From Amoebophrya sp. A120 (Eukaryota; Sar; Dinophyceae; Syndiniales; Amoebophryaceae): 64,000 nt of DNA. Where the stretch lies: positions 4,304,258 to 4,368,257 of the forward strand of contig CAJINV010000007.1 in assembly GCA_905178155.1 (NCBI GenBank). Direction: 5' to 3'. The position numbers were made by a program, and so were the translations under genes. Positions 42,470-56,600 of the stretch are shown here, in pieces. Position 1 is the first letter of the stretch; every line of letters begins with the position of its first letter. The notes below the pieces were generated by a model. The model saw only the letters and a list, made by a program, of their open reading frames with translations. It was not told the DNA's origin and did not search any database.

Positions 42470-43684
42470 CTACAACTCATCATCGTCGTCCAGGTCGTCG
42501 TGCTCCACGTCCACCATGCTCTTTCCCAGATTATCCAAGTGATGAAACAAGATATCGTTTCTGCAATGCTACCCCAGCCGTTTAACTACGCATGACAAAG
42601 TCATGCACAACTAGCATTGCAGAAACGATTATCCTTGTCACATCTCATAGAACATCTCACCCAACAAGCTGTTGCGCTTGATGACCCAGGCCTTCTTTTC
42701 CGTCGTCATGTTGCCCAGCGCCAACTTTTTCAACCGGTTCCACCTTTTGTCGTTTTGGTTTTTGGACTAGGACAATGCATGACAGAATGTAACAAGGTAT
42801 CCATTCTTGATTCAAGTTCAACGTGCGAAATTGATGTGTCATGCAATCCCAACAATGAATACTCCTTATCCTGGTCGGTCTTCGTTTTCGGTTGCCACTT
42901 CGCAATAAAGGTCTTCTCCTTGTCGCTGCACTCCTTTTGCTCCTTAACGCTGCACTGCGAGGCCAATTTCTCTTTGACGAATTTCGTCAACGAGTCGCCG
43001 TCGCGACCTGAAAAGAGTAATGTTCGAAAAAATGCAGACAAGTATTTCCGCATGACATGCACATTGAATAAAAAACCGTCTGCGCATCATATCACATTCT
43101 TGTGCATGAATTAAGTGTTTCACTTTTTCGACGTCCTTATCCCTTGACGTCAATTTTACCTCCTTGATAATCCTGCAGTGTGACCCCAGACTCCGCGTTG
43201 TAGTACTTGAGGGTCGGGTACCCGCGTACGTCAAACCGCTGGCAAACGGAATCTTCCACGGTGCAATCGACATCGGCGATCAAAACGCTCGGGTCGTTTT
43301 TGAAATCATCGGCAAGCTTGTCCCACGCCGGACGGAGGGCTTTGCAGTGCCCACACCAGGGCGCGAAAAATTTGATCTGATAGATTGGTAAATTGAAATT
43401 GAGTTTCAGTTTTGTGTACTCGGAAGGTAAAGAACGTAGACCTAGATGAGAGCGCGTCTTCGCACTAATTTCGGCTATACACAGAAACGTCTACACGGCT
43501 GTCGCTGTGATTAGCGGCATGCATGACAGAAAAAGCACAAAATTCATACGAGAGCTCCTTTCCCGGATTTCATCGCTTCTTTTTCAAAATTTGCTTGCGT
43601 CAAATGAGCGACGCTGTCTGCAGATGCGAGGGACGCAAGGGCAGCAGAGGCTGCGACGACGAGCTTTTTCGTAGCGGAAACCAT
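42470..43684 (-). CDS. PDI-like thioredoxin-domain protein of the secretory pathway
   Basis: The exons (minus strand) are 43684-43550, 43376-43160, 43007-42863, 42743-42650 and probably 42526-42470, about 215 residues. MVSATKKLVVAASAALASLASA is a signal peptide. One thioredoxin domain follows with active site FFAPWCGHCKALRP (Cys53, Cys56) and the conserved cis-Pro segment VRGYPTLKYY. Introns 1-3 (173, 152 and 119 nt) are GT-AG. Without a further splice the protein stops at 42638 after GEMFYEM (200 residues). Removing a degraded introner there adds a short acidic exon ending DDLDDDDEL, a plausible KDEL-like ER-retention signal, and I favour that model. It should catalyse disulfide formation or isomerisation in the ER. 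The single domain makes it smaller than classical PDI. Confidence 0.78.
42532..42649 (-). mobile_element. introner element 9 (last intron of the PDI-like gene), degraded
   Basis: 118 bp, TAT…ATA ends, with an internal strong inverted repeat (ATCGTTTCTGCAATGCT and its reverse complement). The flanking pentamers TGTTC and ATCTG no longer match. Removing 123 nt gives GEMF|GKSMVDVEHDDL in frame and exposes the acidic C-terminus. A GT-AG option (GAGAT|GTTCTA to TTGCAG|AAA) is also in frame. Confidence 0.55.
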
Positions 43685-44696
43685 TGGTCTTGTTGTACTT
43701 CCCGAGTACGCAATGCGGCGATTCAAGCTCAACTTCTACCTAGACTTGTCTGTCTAATGGACAATCCGATGCTCCAGATACGGAGTACGTACTATGGGGC
43801 AGCAGCTAATGGACAAACGAAAATCCTTCTCCTATTAATTGCTTTAATATCGCGTCAACTTCAGCAGAAATGCAAGTCATGCGGTTGGTAAAGGATCCCA
43901 ACTTCTTCATCTTCGGGAAAGCAAAAGCATTGCGTTGGGTTGCGCTTTGCGGTGCGACAAAACGGAAAATCAAAATAGAGAGAACGCGCGATCGCAGGGA
44001 AAACACAAAAAAAAATAAGGATTGCGGCCCAACTTTGGGACAGGGACGAGGATCTTTGTATTTTTTTCTGAACAGTAACAGATGAAAGGAAAACAGAAAC
44101 AAACTGCTAGAAGATGAGACAAAGACACCAAATCACATCTGAGAACTATGAGCATCAACATGGACATGAACACACTCAGTGCCCGCAGGTGACAATGTTA
44201 AATTGTTCACCGCACAATTACATGCCTTGCCGTCGCTATCCCCAACACGGGACTGGAATAAAAAGCATCACAGTAAATTGCAAACGGCTATCGCAGCAGC
44301 GACTTACCAAAATTAAGTTTTCTATGCGCAGTTCATCCCTACTGAGCTCTTTCTTCTTGATTACGAATGAACATGATGACGAGCATGGGCTTTACTTTGA
44401 AAAAGAAAAAAGATCCGATACTTTCCTCAATACAGATACCGTCGTTACATCACGCAGATCAGCGCTCTTGCAATTTGTCTACTTCATCTGGTTTCTTTGC
44501 GAAATCGTATTGATCATTCCAGTCTTTGGTCTTTGTTCAGTATGTTCAGTGCTACTTGCAGAAGTTTATTCCGCAATAACGTTGTTGACTTGAAGTTAAG
44601 ATAAGTTTTGTTTTCTGAAGAGTACTACAACCAGCCGTCAAAAAATCTTTTACAAACCAAGTACCTCGTCGCACACTAAAAGTACAACTCGTCACC
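43685..44696. other. intergenic spacer
   Basis: 1.0 kb between the PDI-like start and the channel stop. A + strand frame of 159 codons at 44114-44593 runs against the block and has no family features, so I do not call it. Confidence 0.4.
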
Positions 44697-47600
44697 CTAA
44701 GAGCGCGATTGTGGTGAAATCGAGACTTCTTTCATTCCGTCGGGCGAGGAGTCCACTACAACTTTGCTCCCTCCAGCACCACCACCTTCTCCCCGCGCCG
44801 CCGCTTCCCTCGCTAACCTTTCTTCTATTCTCTTCATTCTTTGCCGGTAGTGCCTCTGGACCTTCGAAGCCGCGACGTGGTGTTCTAACGGTACTATCAC
44901 CGGCCGTTCCACAGGTTTGAATAAAACGCGATCCCCGCCAAAAGCCCGCACGACTCTCCACAACCTCTGCAATCTTCTCTGCTCCTCGTCATTGTGCAAC
45001 GTGGCGTCCAAAGAGTCCGACGTCGCACCCGTAGACAACTTGTGGCTGTGCCGCCTTATTCCTGCAGTAGTCCCGCTGTCTCGCTTGTCCGGCGAGAGTG
45101 TCGGCATGGTCTTGTTGCGGGAATTACTGCTTGTCCAACAGGTCGACGGCTTTTTCGAGGGCGACACGTTCCTACTCCCGGCTTGGCTGCCATACTGCGA
45201 ATTTGCTCTACTGCGGTTTTTGTTCTGCCTATTCGCTCCGACATAGGACAAAACGTTGTGCATCATCGTCGAGAATAGGGTAGAGAAGATATTCTCGTCG
45301 TTCTCCAATTGGTTGGAGTGGTGCAAGAGCTTCTCATTCACAGAATCCAACTCATTTATCACCTGCAGCTGCGCTTCTGGTAAATCGTCCGAACTGTGGA
45401 TGATCAAATACCGAAAAACGGACAAAATGGCCGCCGTCACCGGCACCAAGCCCTCGTTCGTCACCCGGAGGTAGAGCGATTTCGTGAATTTCAAGTCGAA
45501 TTTGTTGTATTTCTTCGACTTTTCCAAGTCCCGGGAAATCCTGTTGAAGTTCGAGTTGCTTTCCTTCGCACCCCTATTACCGCCGTCTTTGTTGCTCTTT
45601 TGGTCATGTTCTACAGGATGCTTGTGACTACTTGCACTTGTAGACACCTCTCGGATCACGTGGTCTAAATATTCCAACGCTTTCGGAAGCGGCAAGTAGC
45701 ACGTGCAGTTCGGATCGTATTGCTTCCACCGCTTGATGCACAATTGCACCACTTCCGAAAATGTCTCGTCCCGCTGCGCCGTCTCGTCAAAGGATTCAAA
45801 AATCACCGCGATGAACAGGTTCAAAATCAAATACGTGATCAAAATGGTGTACGTAGTCCAGAACAAATAGCTCCACTTCGTCCCACACTCTACCGGCTGC
45901 TCGATCGCGTTACTGCCTTTGTAGTCCTTCCAATTTTCGAAGTCGATGTTGTTCGAAATCCGCATTTCGTCCACGCACTCGACCTCTAGGAAAGTTTTGT
46001 AGAAGAACTTATCCTTCGCGAAGTTGTGCATCAGCACGTTCCAGGCCTCGCCCGTGCAGGACCGGAACAGGGTGACAATGGAGGTTTGAAACGTGCGGAA
46101 ATTTGCGTATTGGTTGTGCTCGGCTATCCGTACGTCGTCCCCGAACTGTCGGACTTTTGCGAACAGGTGAATCCCGAGCAGCGCGTAGACGAAGAGAAAA
46201 AGTGCGAACACGCCGCCGACGTTGACCTGATAAGTTTAGCGGGTTAGCTCTCGGCACTTGTTTCTTGCAAATCACGAGCAAAATCAGCATCAGCAATTGC
46301 ATTTCAACATGATTATTGTGTGCGCTGTGCAGCATCAGAAAACGAATCCATAAACCACATACCAGCTTCGGTATGGACAGCAGAAAAGCGTGGAACAACT
46401 TGTTCAGGCCTTTCAAGAATCTCGCCAACCGAAACAGCCGGGCCACCCGAAACAGTCTTATCACCGCGAAAAACCCGACCGCGGAAAATTTATCCACATT
46501 CGACAGCTCCAAAATCAGTCCCACGTCCGCTACCACCACGCACAAAAAGTCGAAGCAGTTCCAATTCACTTTGAAATACGCCATTTTCATCGCTAGCAAC
46601 TTCAACACCGCCTCGAGATTGAACACGAGCACGAAGAATTCGTTGAAAAAATCCAACAGTCTGTGATACCCCGTCGTCGGTTCCGGAACGACTTGGGAGG
46701 CGAGGGTCAAGGTGTTTAACAAAATACACAGCGTGATGATCGCGTCGAAAGAGCCGGACGAGACGAAATTGTACAGTTTTCTCCTCCATTTCGGAACTTT
46801 ATGCAGATTCGTCAACAAAAACAGCTGCTGCAGCTGCTGCACGGAGATCATTCGGTTGCAGTCGACCCACTTCTTCTGCGACTCGGTTAAGAACAAAGAC
46901 GTCTGCCCGGTTTCTCTTTTTATCTTCGTGAAATTCTCGATAATGACCCCCACGGCTAAATTCAGGATGAAAAACGACCCGAAGAAGATGAAAAGGACGA
47001 AAAACAAGCTCCAGAACTGGTTCCGATCCCGCTTCGGGCTGTGGTACGGCTTGATCGGTGAGTCCACGCCGTCGTACATCACGTCCACCCAGGACTCGGT
47101 AGTCGCGATTTCTAACAGCGTCATCATGCCCTGCGGCAACGTGTCGAAATTCTGGTCGCTGGTAATCCACTTCCCGCCCTGTTCCAAGCAAGTCGCTGCC
47201 TCGTGTACGAACCCCTGACAGGCGTCGGAACAAAGACACTTGGAAATACACTCCTTCGCGCAGCTGTACTTCGCGAGGTTAGTACTGTCAGAAGATGCTG
47301 GTAAAGAAGTAGCAGTAGCCACCGCCTCGGCGGACTTGCAGAAGTAGGGGTGTTTGGAATCCGTGCAGTGGTCGAAACATGAGACGAATTCTTCATCGGC
47401 TTCGTTTTGGACGAAGGCGGTTAAAGAGTTCCAATCGTGGATTTTGTTTGTTTCCACCGTAGTTTGTTGTTCTTTCGCTATCACGGTGGTCTTCGCTGGA
47501 TCCAGGATGGTCAAAGTGGTTGATTTGCTACCGGACGGTGTTGTTTCTGTTGCTGAAACATCGCCACTTTTCACGACCACATGCACTGGGACGGAATCGT

Positions 47601-50600
47601 CGGCGAAGAAATCCTTGCTCGCCGTGCAAAATTCCCTGTTGCAATCTGAGCACTTCATCGCCTTGTAGCCCCAGATATCGGTTTCTCGGCAAAATCTCGA
47701 GTCGTCCGTTTTCTGACAGCGGAGAAGGCATAGTGGCGTGTCGTCGGTGAGGCGCTGGTACGCTTTCCAGGAAGACGTTGGTAGGGCAGTCGGATTAGTG
47801 ATGTTCTGTACTGGGATCCCCGTGGCGGTGAATTGCTGGCTCGCTAGAGTCGAGTTAAAGGCAAGGATGTTCGTTGTTGGTGTTGTCACTGCAGCTGCTG
47901 TTGACGAAGACAGAGATAAAGAAGCTTTTGCGAAGCTGTGGTCTTGGTCGTCTAACAGGAGCATGGACCGGGAAGAAGGTGGCGCTGCACCAACAGAACC
48001 GCCAACACCTCCTTCGACGAACTCAAATTCCTCGAAAAACTTGTCCTGACACTTGTAAAACCTCCCCTTGAAGTACGCGCAGCCCCAGAGAGAGAAGACG
48101 AGAAACACGATGCTGCCAACCAGGATTAGATTTCCCAATTCGGGTAGCGATTGCAGCAAGGTGTTCACCACGAGCTTCAGTGACGGATTTCTCGACACCA
48201 ACCGCAACGGCCTCAGCGCCCGAAACACGCGCAGGGTCCGCAGTCCGCCCATACTCGTGTTGTCCGGCGCCAGCAAGTCGATCCAACCGACAACAACGAC
48301 CAAAAAATCCAGCCAGTTCCACCCTGACCGGAAAAACGGGACCCGCGGGTCGTTCTTCCGTTTCTGCTCTCTCAGTAGTTCGTTTCTCTTCTTCTCCCAC
48401 TGCTTTTTATTCTCCTCCTCGATGTCTTTCCTTGATTTCTGCTGCTGATTGTTATTTGCCGCGTTAGTGCTAGACGCTGCCCGTTTTTTGTGCAAAACGA
48501 GTTTCTTTTTGAACTTGTCCGCTGCTCTCAAAGTTGTTTTCGAAACGCCGGTTAGCTTTAATTGTTTCTTCAACTTTTCCGCTTCTTCCCGCCTCCTTTT
48601 CTTTTCCTCGTAGTAGTTCACGCCGCGCACATACCGGTTCAAATGTTTCTTCGGTAAACTTATCCACCCGAACCCCACTCCCTTCAGTAAGCATTCCAGA
48701 GTGAAGACGATGGTGAAAAAAGTCGAGCAATTCTTCAAAAAAACCTGATCGTCCGACTCCGGATCCGCTAAAGGGTTTTGCCACGTCATCAGTGCGCAGG
48801 AAAGCAAGATGCAGATCATGGAGGTCTGCTCGAAAATCGGGTGGAGCAAGAACAGCGTGACACATTCCTGGAACCGGAGTTGCTGCAAGTCCTGAATCCA
48901 GTCGACAAATTTGTTCTTCCGGTTGACGAGAAACCGGACGAAGAAGTTCGAATAGCGTCTGTATGTCTTCCAAGATTCCGACGCGGCCCGTCGGAACATC
49001 TTCGCGGCGTGGTGTGTTGACCCGCGGTTATTTCTCGTGTGGGAAGAAAGCCCGGTGGACAAACTGGACTTACTGATCGGGGACAGATTGCTGTTCTCGC
49101 AGTCCTCCAATAGCTCTCCAAAAACATTCGGCGAGTGGTGTCCAGATGTGGATTGCGGGACGGTTAGGAGGTTACCCTTATTGTTGTTTGTTCCAGATGC
49201 ACCTTTTTGAAAGCTGCTGTTCGTGTTGCTCGGTGAGTTCGTGCCGGAAATATCATTGCTTGCTTTCTTCCCGGTGAATTTCTGACTCAAGCGCGAGAAC
49301 ATCTCCTGCTTCTTTTCCTGCAACACCGCCATGGAAAGGCTGCGCCGAGGCCGACGATTATTTCCCACAGAAGTTCCGGGATAGGAATTGGTCGCGGCAA
49401 TTCCACCTACTAGATTGCCTTGCTCGTTCTCGGAGTTTCCAAACACGAAATCCGGCAGGCTGTTTACGGAATTTGTGTTTTTCACGAAGCTGAGACGGGA
49501 CCACATCTGTGTCCTTCTCGCTTGCTTCGACTCCTTCGATTTCTCCTCTTGTAACCTAGACTGTTCGTTCTGCCGTTCGAAGCTGCACATGAGGATCGCG
49601 AGGAACACGTTCAGGATGACGAAGTTTCCGACACAAACTACCACGCCGAAGTACAGAATCGACCCGATCGGCCCCCGCGATTTCACCGCGTCGTAGAAAA
49701 CCAAATTCCAGTTTTCGCCGGTTAAAACCTGGAAGATCGTGACGCAGGACCAAAGGAACGTGTCGAAGTGCGCCCGGGACTGGCAGTTCTCGAAATCGAA
49801 GTTGGAATTCGATGATATCGCATCTGCACTTGCTGTGGTGGAAGCAGAAGCTGCTCCTGAAGATGATCCGCACAATTGCTCGCAGTGTTCCCGGTTTTTC
49901 AAAAACCTCGCGTGCGGCGTGCACTCAGATAAGAACTGCCCCGACACGGGGTGGAACAAAAAATATGTCGCGTAGAAGTTCTGGCCCGCGAGCGCGAAGA
50001 TGTAGATCATCAACGCGAGTAAAAGCATGAAGTTCCCGATCTGCATCACCGTTCCGTAGATCGACTTTAACAACAGCCGGAACGCTGTGAAGTTTTTCGC
50101 CAGCTTGAAAACGCGCAAGGCACGGAAAGCCGTCATCGCGGACGTGGAGGTGTTGTCCGAGGAAGACTTTGTATTCGCGATTATCAGTTCCAAAATCGAC
50201 GCCAGCAGAATGAACCCGTCGAACGCCGTGATCGCCTGGGTCCAGTACAACCGTGGCCCGATGGCGATGTGGAGCAACAAGGCCTCCACACAGAAAACCG
50301 CGAAGAAAATCATGTTCGTGAGATTCAAAAAATCCACAATTTCCTTCTCCCGCGCCGGGAAGTCGTCGAGGGACAACGTGATTACGTTTGCGACGATGAA
50401 AAACAGGATCACCCATTGAAACGACTCGTGGTCGGTGATTTCGAAAATCTTCTTCTGGATTTTCCCGGTGAAAGTCTGATCCCGCTGGCACAGTTCCGTG
50501 TACCGCCGGTTCAAAACATTTGTGTCGGATTTGTTGGTGTGACTGTTGCCGGAGTTCGAGTTGCCGGAAGTCGTCGAATTGTTGCTGTTGCTAGCGTTTT

Positions 50601-53600
50601 TGTTGAGGCCTATGCTTGACGTGTTCGTTTTACTGGCCACGACTTCCTGGTGTGGGTGCGGTTTCAGACCGCCGCGATTCGACCTGCGCTGTTTGGAATT
50701 CGGCCTGCTATTTGTGCTGTCCTCTTTAGTGTCATCAAGATCATCCGGCGGGGCATCGACTTTGAGCTGGATCTTTTCTCCTGACGCTTTCTGAACACTT
50801 GTTCCATTTGCGGCGCCACTGCCGCTGTGCCCCTGCTCATCCGCAGTCGTAGTCCCCTCGTCCGCGGTTTTGGTCCCCTCATCCGCCGTTTGCGGTCCGG
50901 AAGTCAGCCCAGTCACGCTCGTATCGTCCTGCGGGAGAGCGAGGTTGTTCTCAAACAAAGCTGGAACTTGCTCGCTAGTCCTCGCTATCCCGTCTTCATC
51001 AACTACATAGGGCAGACTCCGTTCGTCAAGCTGCAAGCTGCTCACACTCTGGTTCGTTTGTGGTATTTGTTCTTGACGACCCTCCTGTGCACCACTGTCG
51101 TCCGACTTGTGCGCTCCCTCTTTCAAGGACGCTGTGGCATTCACCGGTGCAGATGATCCTACTGTCGCACCACCTTTACCAGTACTGGTTTTCGCGACCG
51201 TTTTGCTGTTATTGCTCCCTAACTTGTCGTTACTCCCGATGTTCGACCCGCTGTCGCCTGGGTCTTTCATGTCCGCTAACGGATTCGGCACGCCGGTTTT
51301 CTCTTGTTGACTCGAAAACGCGTCGAACACAATCGCCAGGGTGACGTTTAAGATGAAGAACACGCCGAGGACAATTAGTAAAAAGAAGTAAATCCTCGAG
51401 AAATTCTTGTCGTAGCTGTCTTCGTACAAGTACATGATCGACACCCACCCCTCCAGCGTCAAGGACTGAAAAATCGCGAACACCGCACCACCTAGATGGT
51501 TGAAGTGCGTCACGCCGAAGTTGTACGACTCCGTGTTTTCGGTGAAATATTCAAAGTGCTCGACCGGGTTTTTCCTCGCTAGCCCCTCGTACTTCCCAAC
51601 ATTCGGGAACTTCATAAATTTGTGGTCTACCGCAGCTTTCCGGACGCCAGTGTGGAGGAGATCAAGTAAGTCCGGGATTTTCTGAGGATACCCAAAGATT
51701 ACATCCTCCGCCAGCATACTGCCACAAGTGATTTCCCGGTTCTGATCCTGGAGGTGCTGCTGCTGCTGCTGGGATTGGGAAGGTACTGACACGCCACCGC
51801 CACTACTAAAACCGACACTGCCTTGCGGGTACTGGAACAATTTTGTGTAGTGATCGGTGGTGCCCCCTGTCCTGCTTGTGCCTCCGTAGGTGAGGAAGAC
51901 GGTTGTTGCGTCTTGTGTTGACGAAGCACCACCTCCCCCACCAGTACTTGTTGTCGTAGCATTCAGCAACGCCAGCTGTGTTTCATTCACCACCGCAAAT
52001 CCCGGCACGACCGCTCCTTCCTGACTGCACACGCGGCCGCCACAGGTTCCAACGTCGAAGTCTACGTCGTAGTCGTGATTCTGGTCAATTCTGTTCCCCG
52101 CGTCCGCCAAGGGCCAAAAAACGAACATTCGGCCCTCGGTTTTCGTTACGTAGTCGCAATAGGAATTCGGCGGACAGTAGCGGGCCAGGACGGCGGCTTT
52201 GGATAGGAGAACTTCAGTGGAGTTGTTTGTTACCATGCTCGAAGCCGTTGTAGCGAGTGAAGATGTAGTTGTCATTGTGGTTGTTGCGTTAGAAATCCCA
52301 ATCTTCAAGCACTGTTTGATCTCATTTTCAGCGTCATCTTCTTCGCCCGAACCAGAAACCGGATTCGTTGTTGGGTCGTAGTCGCCGAGGGCGAAGGTTT
52401 TTGCTTCTTGAACAAGGACAGCAGAACTTGCTCCAGAAGATGTTGAAGCCGCAGCAGCAACTGCCGCTTTGCTCGACGCTTTCCTGCACTGCTCCACGTT
52501 CCAATCCTGGACAGAAGTTACTAGGTCGGAATCAAAAGCGTATTTCAGAAAATTCAACTGCTGTCCCGTGATGCGGTCGGTGAACTTTCCTGAGGGCGGT
52601 GAAAATGGTGCAACGCCACTGGTACTACTAGTGCTTACTGCTTCCTCCGCGGAGTCGATCAAGTAACTGCGCAGATTTTCGATTACCGTTTGGTCACTGT
52701 GGAAGGGGAATTCGTGGTCTTCCGCGGAGGTCAAGAGCAAATTCTTGCGGCTGAAAATCACGACCGGCTCGTCCGTCGCACGGCAGTGGCGGTGGAGGGT
52801 TCCGCCGTAGAAGTTCAACCCGACAATCCCGAAGATCACGACTAGAAACACAAACAAGCCCGCGACGTTCGCCAACCGCGGGATGGACAACAAGAATGTC
52901 TTGATGATCGCCCGCAGGCCGGTGAGTTTGGAGAAGCCGCGGAGAGGCCGCAAAATCCGGATCGTGCGGATCACCTTTAAGCCCTCGGAGTGGGACTCCC
53001 CGTCGGAATTGCTGTTTTGGGACTGTTGCTGTGCGAAGAAGGAAACCAACCCGGAAACGACGACCAAAAAGTCCAGCCACGACCAGGCATCCCGCAGATA
53101 GCTGGTTTTGTCCAGAATGAACCCAAGCGCGATCACTTTGACCACCATTTCCAGGAAGAAGCAGAGCGTGAAAATGTGCTCTGTGTTTTCCACGAACGTC
53201 GTCGCGAAGCCATTGGGATTCCTGTAGTCAATGAACGCCTGCATGATGGCGTTGACGAGGATCAACGTGAGGATAAACCGTTCAAACCAGACGTTTTTGA
53301 TAATCGACACACATAATCTCCTCGTCGTGCTGTGCTCGGCGAAGATGCACAACGACCGGCGGCAGAGCCCGCGTAGCGTGTAGGTGATGGCGTCGGGCTG
53401 GGGCGGGATGCGACTGCTATCCCCTGGGAGGAAAATGGGCGGCATCAGCCAGTAGTAGTACAAATTGGTCAGCGCTCCTGGGGAGGTAGATGTTGTTGAG
53501 GGCTTTAGTTGCTTGTCATGATTTCTGTAGAAGTTCTGGTCGCCAGTCTTTTTACTTTTCCGAAGTTTTGATAGTAAAGAAGCAGTAGACAGTTTTGGCT

Positions 53601-56600
53601 TCTTAATCTTCGAGAAAAGCCACAGCAACTGCGCCAAGACAAATTTCGCCCAGCTGGCGGGTTTCAATCTGTCCATGCCCCGGCTCCTGCGCCGCTCCTT
53701 CGCAATCGCCTCGAGGAGCTCCTCCCGCTTTTCGATACAGGACAGCGGCGACCCCGCAAAGTTGTGGCTGTTTGTGCCATTGTTTTCCTCCTCTACCGTG
53801 GTTGCCATACTCTCCGTGGACGCGGATTTCATTGAGGCATAACTGTTGTGTTTCTCCGCACCACCTGCTTCCGTTTCTCCACCATGACGACCTGCGGCGA
53901 AGGCGGCCTCGTCCGCACGCCCGTCGCCCCGAGCAGCTACAAGATCCGAGTTCATTACGGCCGGACTGGACATGCTGCTTTTGTTTTTATTCGTCGTGTT
54001 ATTCGACGTCGCGGTTGTCGGCGAGACAGTGTTTGCGTTTTGAGCAGTATTATCGCCGGTGCTTTTGTTTTTCTCCTGTTCTAACTTCTCCATCGAGGAG
54101 TTGTGAATGGAGAAGAGCAAGCGGTTATTTTTCGCCAACTCCGCACTCAATTCCTTTTCCAAACACTGCCGGCAATGGACCACGGCTAAGCCGTCGTACG
54201 CCAAATTCGCGAAGGATTTCTGCAAATCCTTCCTTTTCGTCTCTAAATCCTTCGTCGCTAAATAAATGGCTTCGCGAAGCTGGTACAGTTGCTCCAAATC
54301 GCTGTGGAGTGCGTCCATCTCCTGTTCGGTGTCTTGGCGGAGCAGTTTTTTCTTTTTGTTGTTTCTCCGCTTCGACAACGCGAGGTCGACGGTGGTGCTG
54401 TGCTTTGCGAGTGCCTCTGCTTCGGAGTTGTTGCTTTGCGGCGCGTGGTCGTCAGCAAGTGGAATTCGGTTATTCATGACGCTGTGCGAAAACCCACCTG
54501 CCGCTTGCTCCACTACATCCGCGAAATTCGTGAGTGGAGGCTGCGGTGGCTGCTGCTTCGCAACAATCGGGTCCGGGTTGTTGTTCCCAGCGCTGTTTCT
54601 TGTTCCTTCTACAGTAGAAAGCGGCACTGGTTGGTCGCCACCAGCCATCGCAGTTCCTTCCGCGAGCGGCCCCAGGAGGTTCATGCCCTGAAATATCGCT
54701 GGTGGCGACCCCAAGACCGCGATGGACGGACTCACCAGCGTATCATCGATTTCCGAAATCCGCTGGATATCGGACTCGTTGTTGGATGGCCTTTGCGGGA
54801 GCTGCTGGTCGGCGGGGATCTTTGGATTTTCTTTTTGGTCTGCTCCTGCTGCTTGCTCAAGAACCGCGGCTTGTACGATGCTGACCGACTGTTGATCCGC
54901 GTCTGTTTCGGTAAGCGTTTCGTCTAGAAGTGGCCCCTTTGGACTGCTTTTGTGCTTCCCCTCCAGGTTGTGTGGCTGCTGGTTTTGCGATTTTTCCTGG
55001 TCGACGTCAATAGCAAGAACTTCGTGCTGTTTCGTGCTAATAGTATCCGCGCCACCAGCAGCAACATTCTCATTCAGAGCAGCGACTCTCTGCGAACTGG
55101 TCGAAGACGAGGAGGCACTCATGCCGGAGAGCTTCTTCGACGTTGTGGAAGCCGCGACTACACTGGCCGTGCTCAGCGCCATACCCCCTACACCCGGATG
55201 TTGAATCGCGGCCGGATTGCTGCTAGTTGAAGTACTTATGTTGTTCACAGCTCCTGCCCCCACCAACTTCTCTGGGTGGATGATCTGGCCCTGCTGGTGA
55301 TTTTCGGTTTTTAACCTCCGTACCAGCTGTCGCAACTTTTGGCCCGTGCCGACGATGGCGTGCGACTTGGTTTGCTCGGCGAGCGACCGCAAAGTGTGCT
55401 CGCTCGTCGTGGAGGCACCGGACGGGGAGCCGGCTGCATACCGGAATTTATTGTTGTTGCTGGACTTCGAGACTGTCGGGCTGGCGGACGGGGTTATGAT
55501 GACTCCGGGTTGGTGGAGGGGTTTTATTTGACCATGCTGGTTCCCCGTCTCTTGGTCTTCCACACCCGTTCCCGTGGAGGATGCGACGCTGTTGAGCTTG
55601 TTCTGCGTTAACGAGGTCGAGGATTTTGTACTGTTGCGCCGCACCACTCCTGAGCCGCTGTTCCTCCGCGAATCTGGAGGATTAGCAGTATTACCAGCCT
55701 GCTGCTGCTGCTGTTCGCGAATTTGGTTCAGCGTCGGTTGCCGCTTTCGGCTGTAGCTGACGAAGCGGCCCATTCCGAAAAACATCGGCCGCTGCAGGAG
55801 AAGTTGGACGGACGAAGGGACAAGTTTCGCCGGGAACCTGGACAGGGAACGCTGCTTCGTGACAACCGGCTTAATATTGCTCGATTCGCCGGATTTGTCT
55901 CCTGTCGCTTCTGGCGGAACACTTTCATCCATGTTCTCTTCTTCATCTCGGTCCCGTATCCTTGTTGCGCTTTTCCTTCCACCGTCATTCCCCGCGGGCG
56001 CAGCGCATGTCGAAGAGTCGGGTATTGGAAGAAGTTCTGCACTGATATTATCCCCCTGCTCGTCTCTCTTTTTATCCTCCAACTCCAGCAAACTCTCGTC
56101 CCCAGCAACAGCACCAACACCCCCGCACTCCTTGCTTCCAGTTTCCTCGTCCGCTCTTGAAGCTGTTTCGGAACTGCTACCTCCGCTGTCCTCCTGGTCT
56201 TGCATGCACTCGTGAAAGTTGCTGCCGATGATCGCCACGGGCAATGCGATCAGAAAAATGCCCGTCACCATGCTCAACCAGCCGACCATGCGACCCGGGA
56301 CCGACTGCGGCACCACATCCCCGTACCCGACCGTAGTCATGGTGACGATCGTCCACCAGAACGCGCGTAAAATACTCGGAAAGCGGACCGCGTATAAAGG
56401 TTGTAAAATGCGGATTTCCGTGTACAAACTGTCCAAATAATGCGGCTTTCCTTTCCGCTTCAAATACTCCTGGCGCTGTTTGTAGAAGGAAAAATCGCAC
56501 AGAGGGGAATTCGGGTCGTTGCAGCTATACCGACAGCACATGGACCAGGGTTTCCCGATTGTGTCGACCACGTGCTGGCTTTGCGGACTTGGACTTCCCG

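Noticed and set aside
44114-44593. 159-codon + strand frame with His-rich start and hydrophobic end
   Set aside because: Lies against the strand of the 42-kb block, has no family signature and no support from neighbours.
46227-46362. Frame continuing past the channel exon 1 into an Arg-rich tail ending at 46009
   Set aside because: Read-through of a clear GT-AG intron. Splicing restores S5, pore and S6 of repeat IV.
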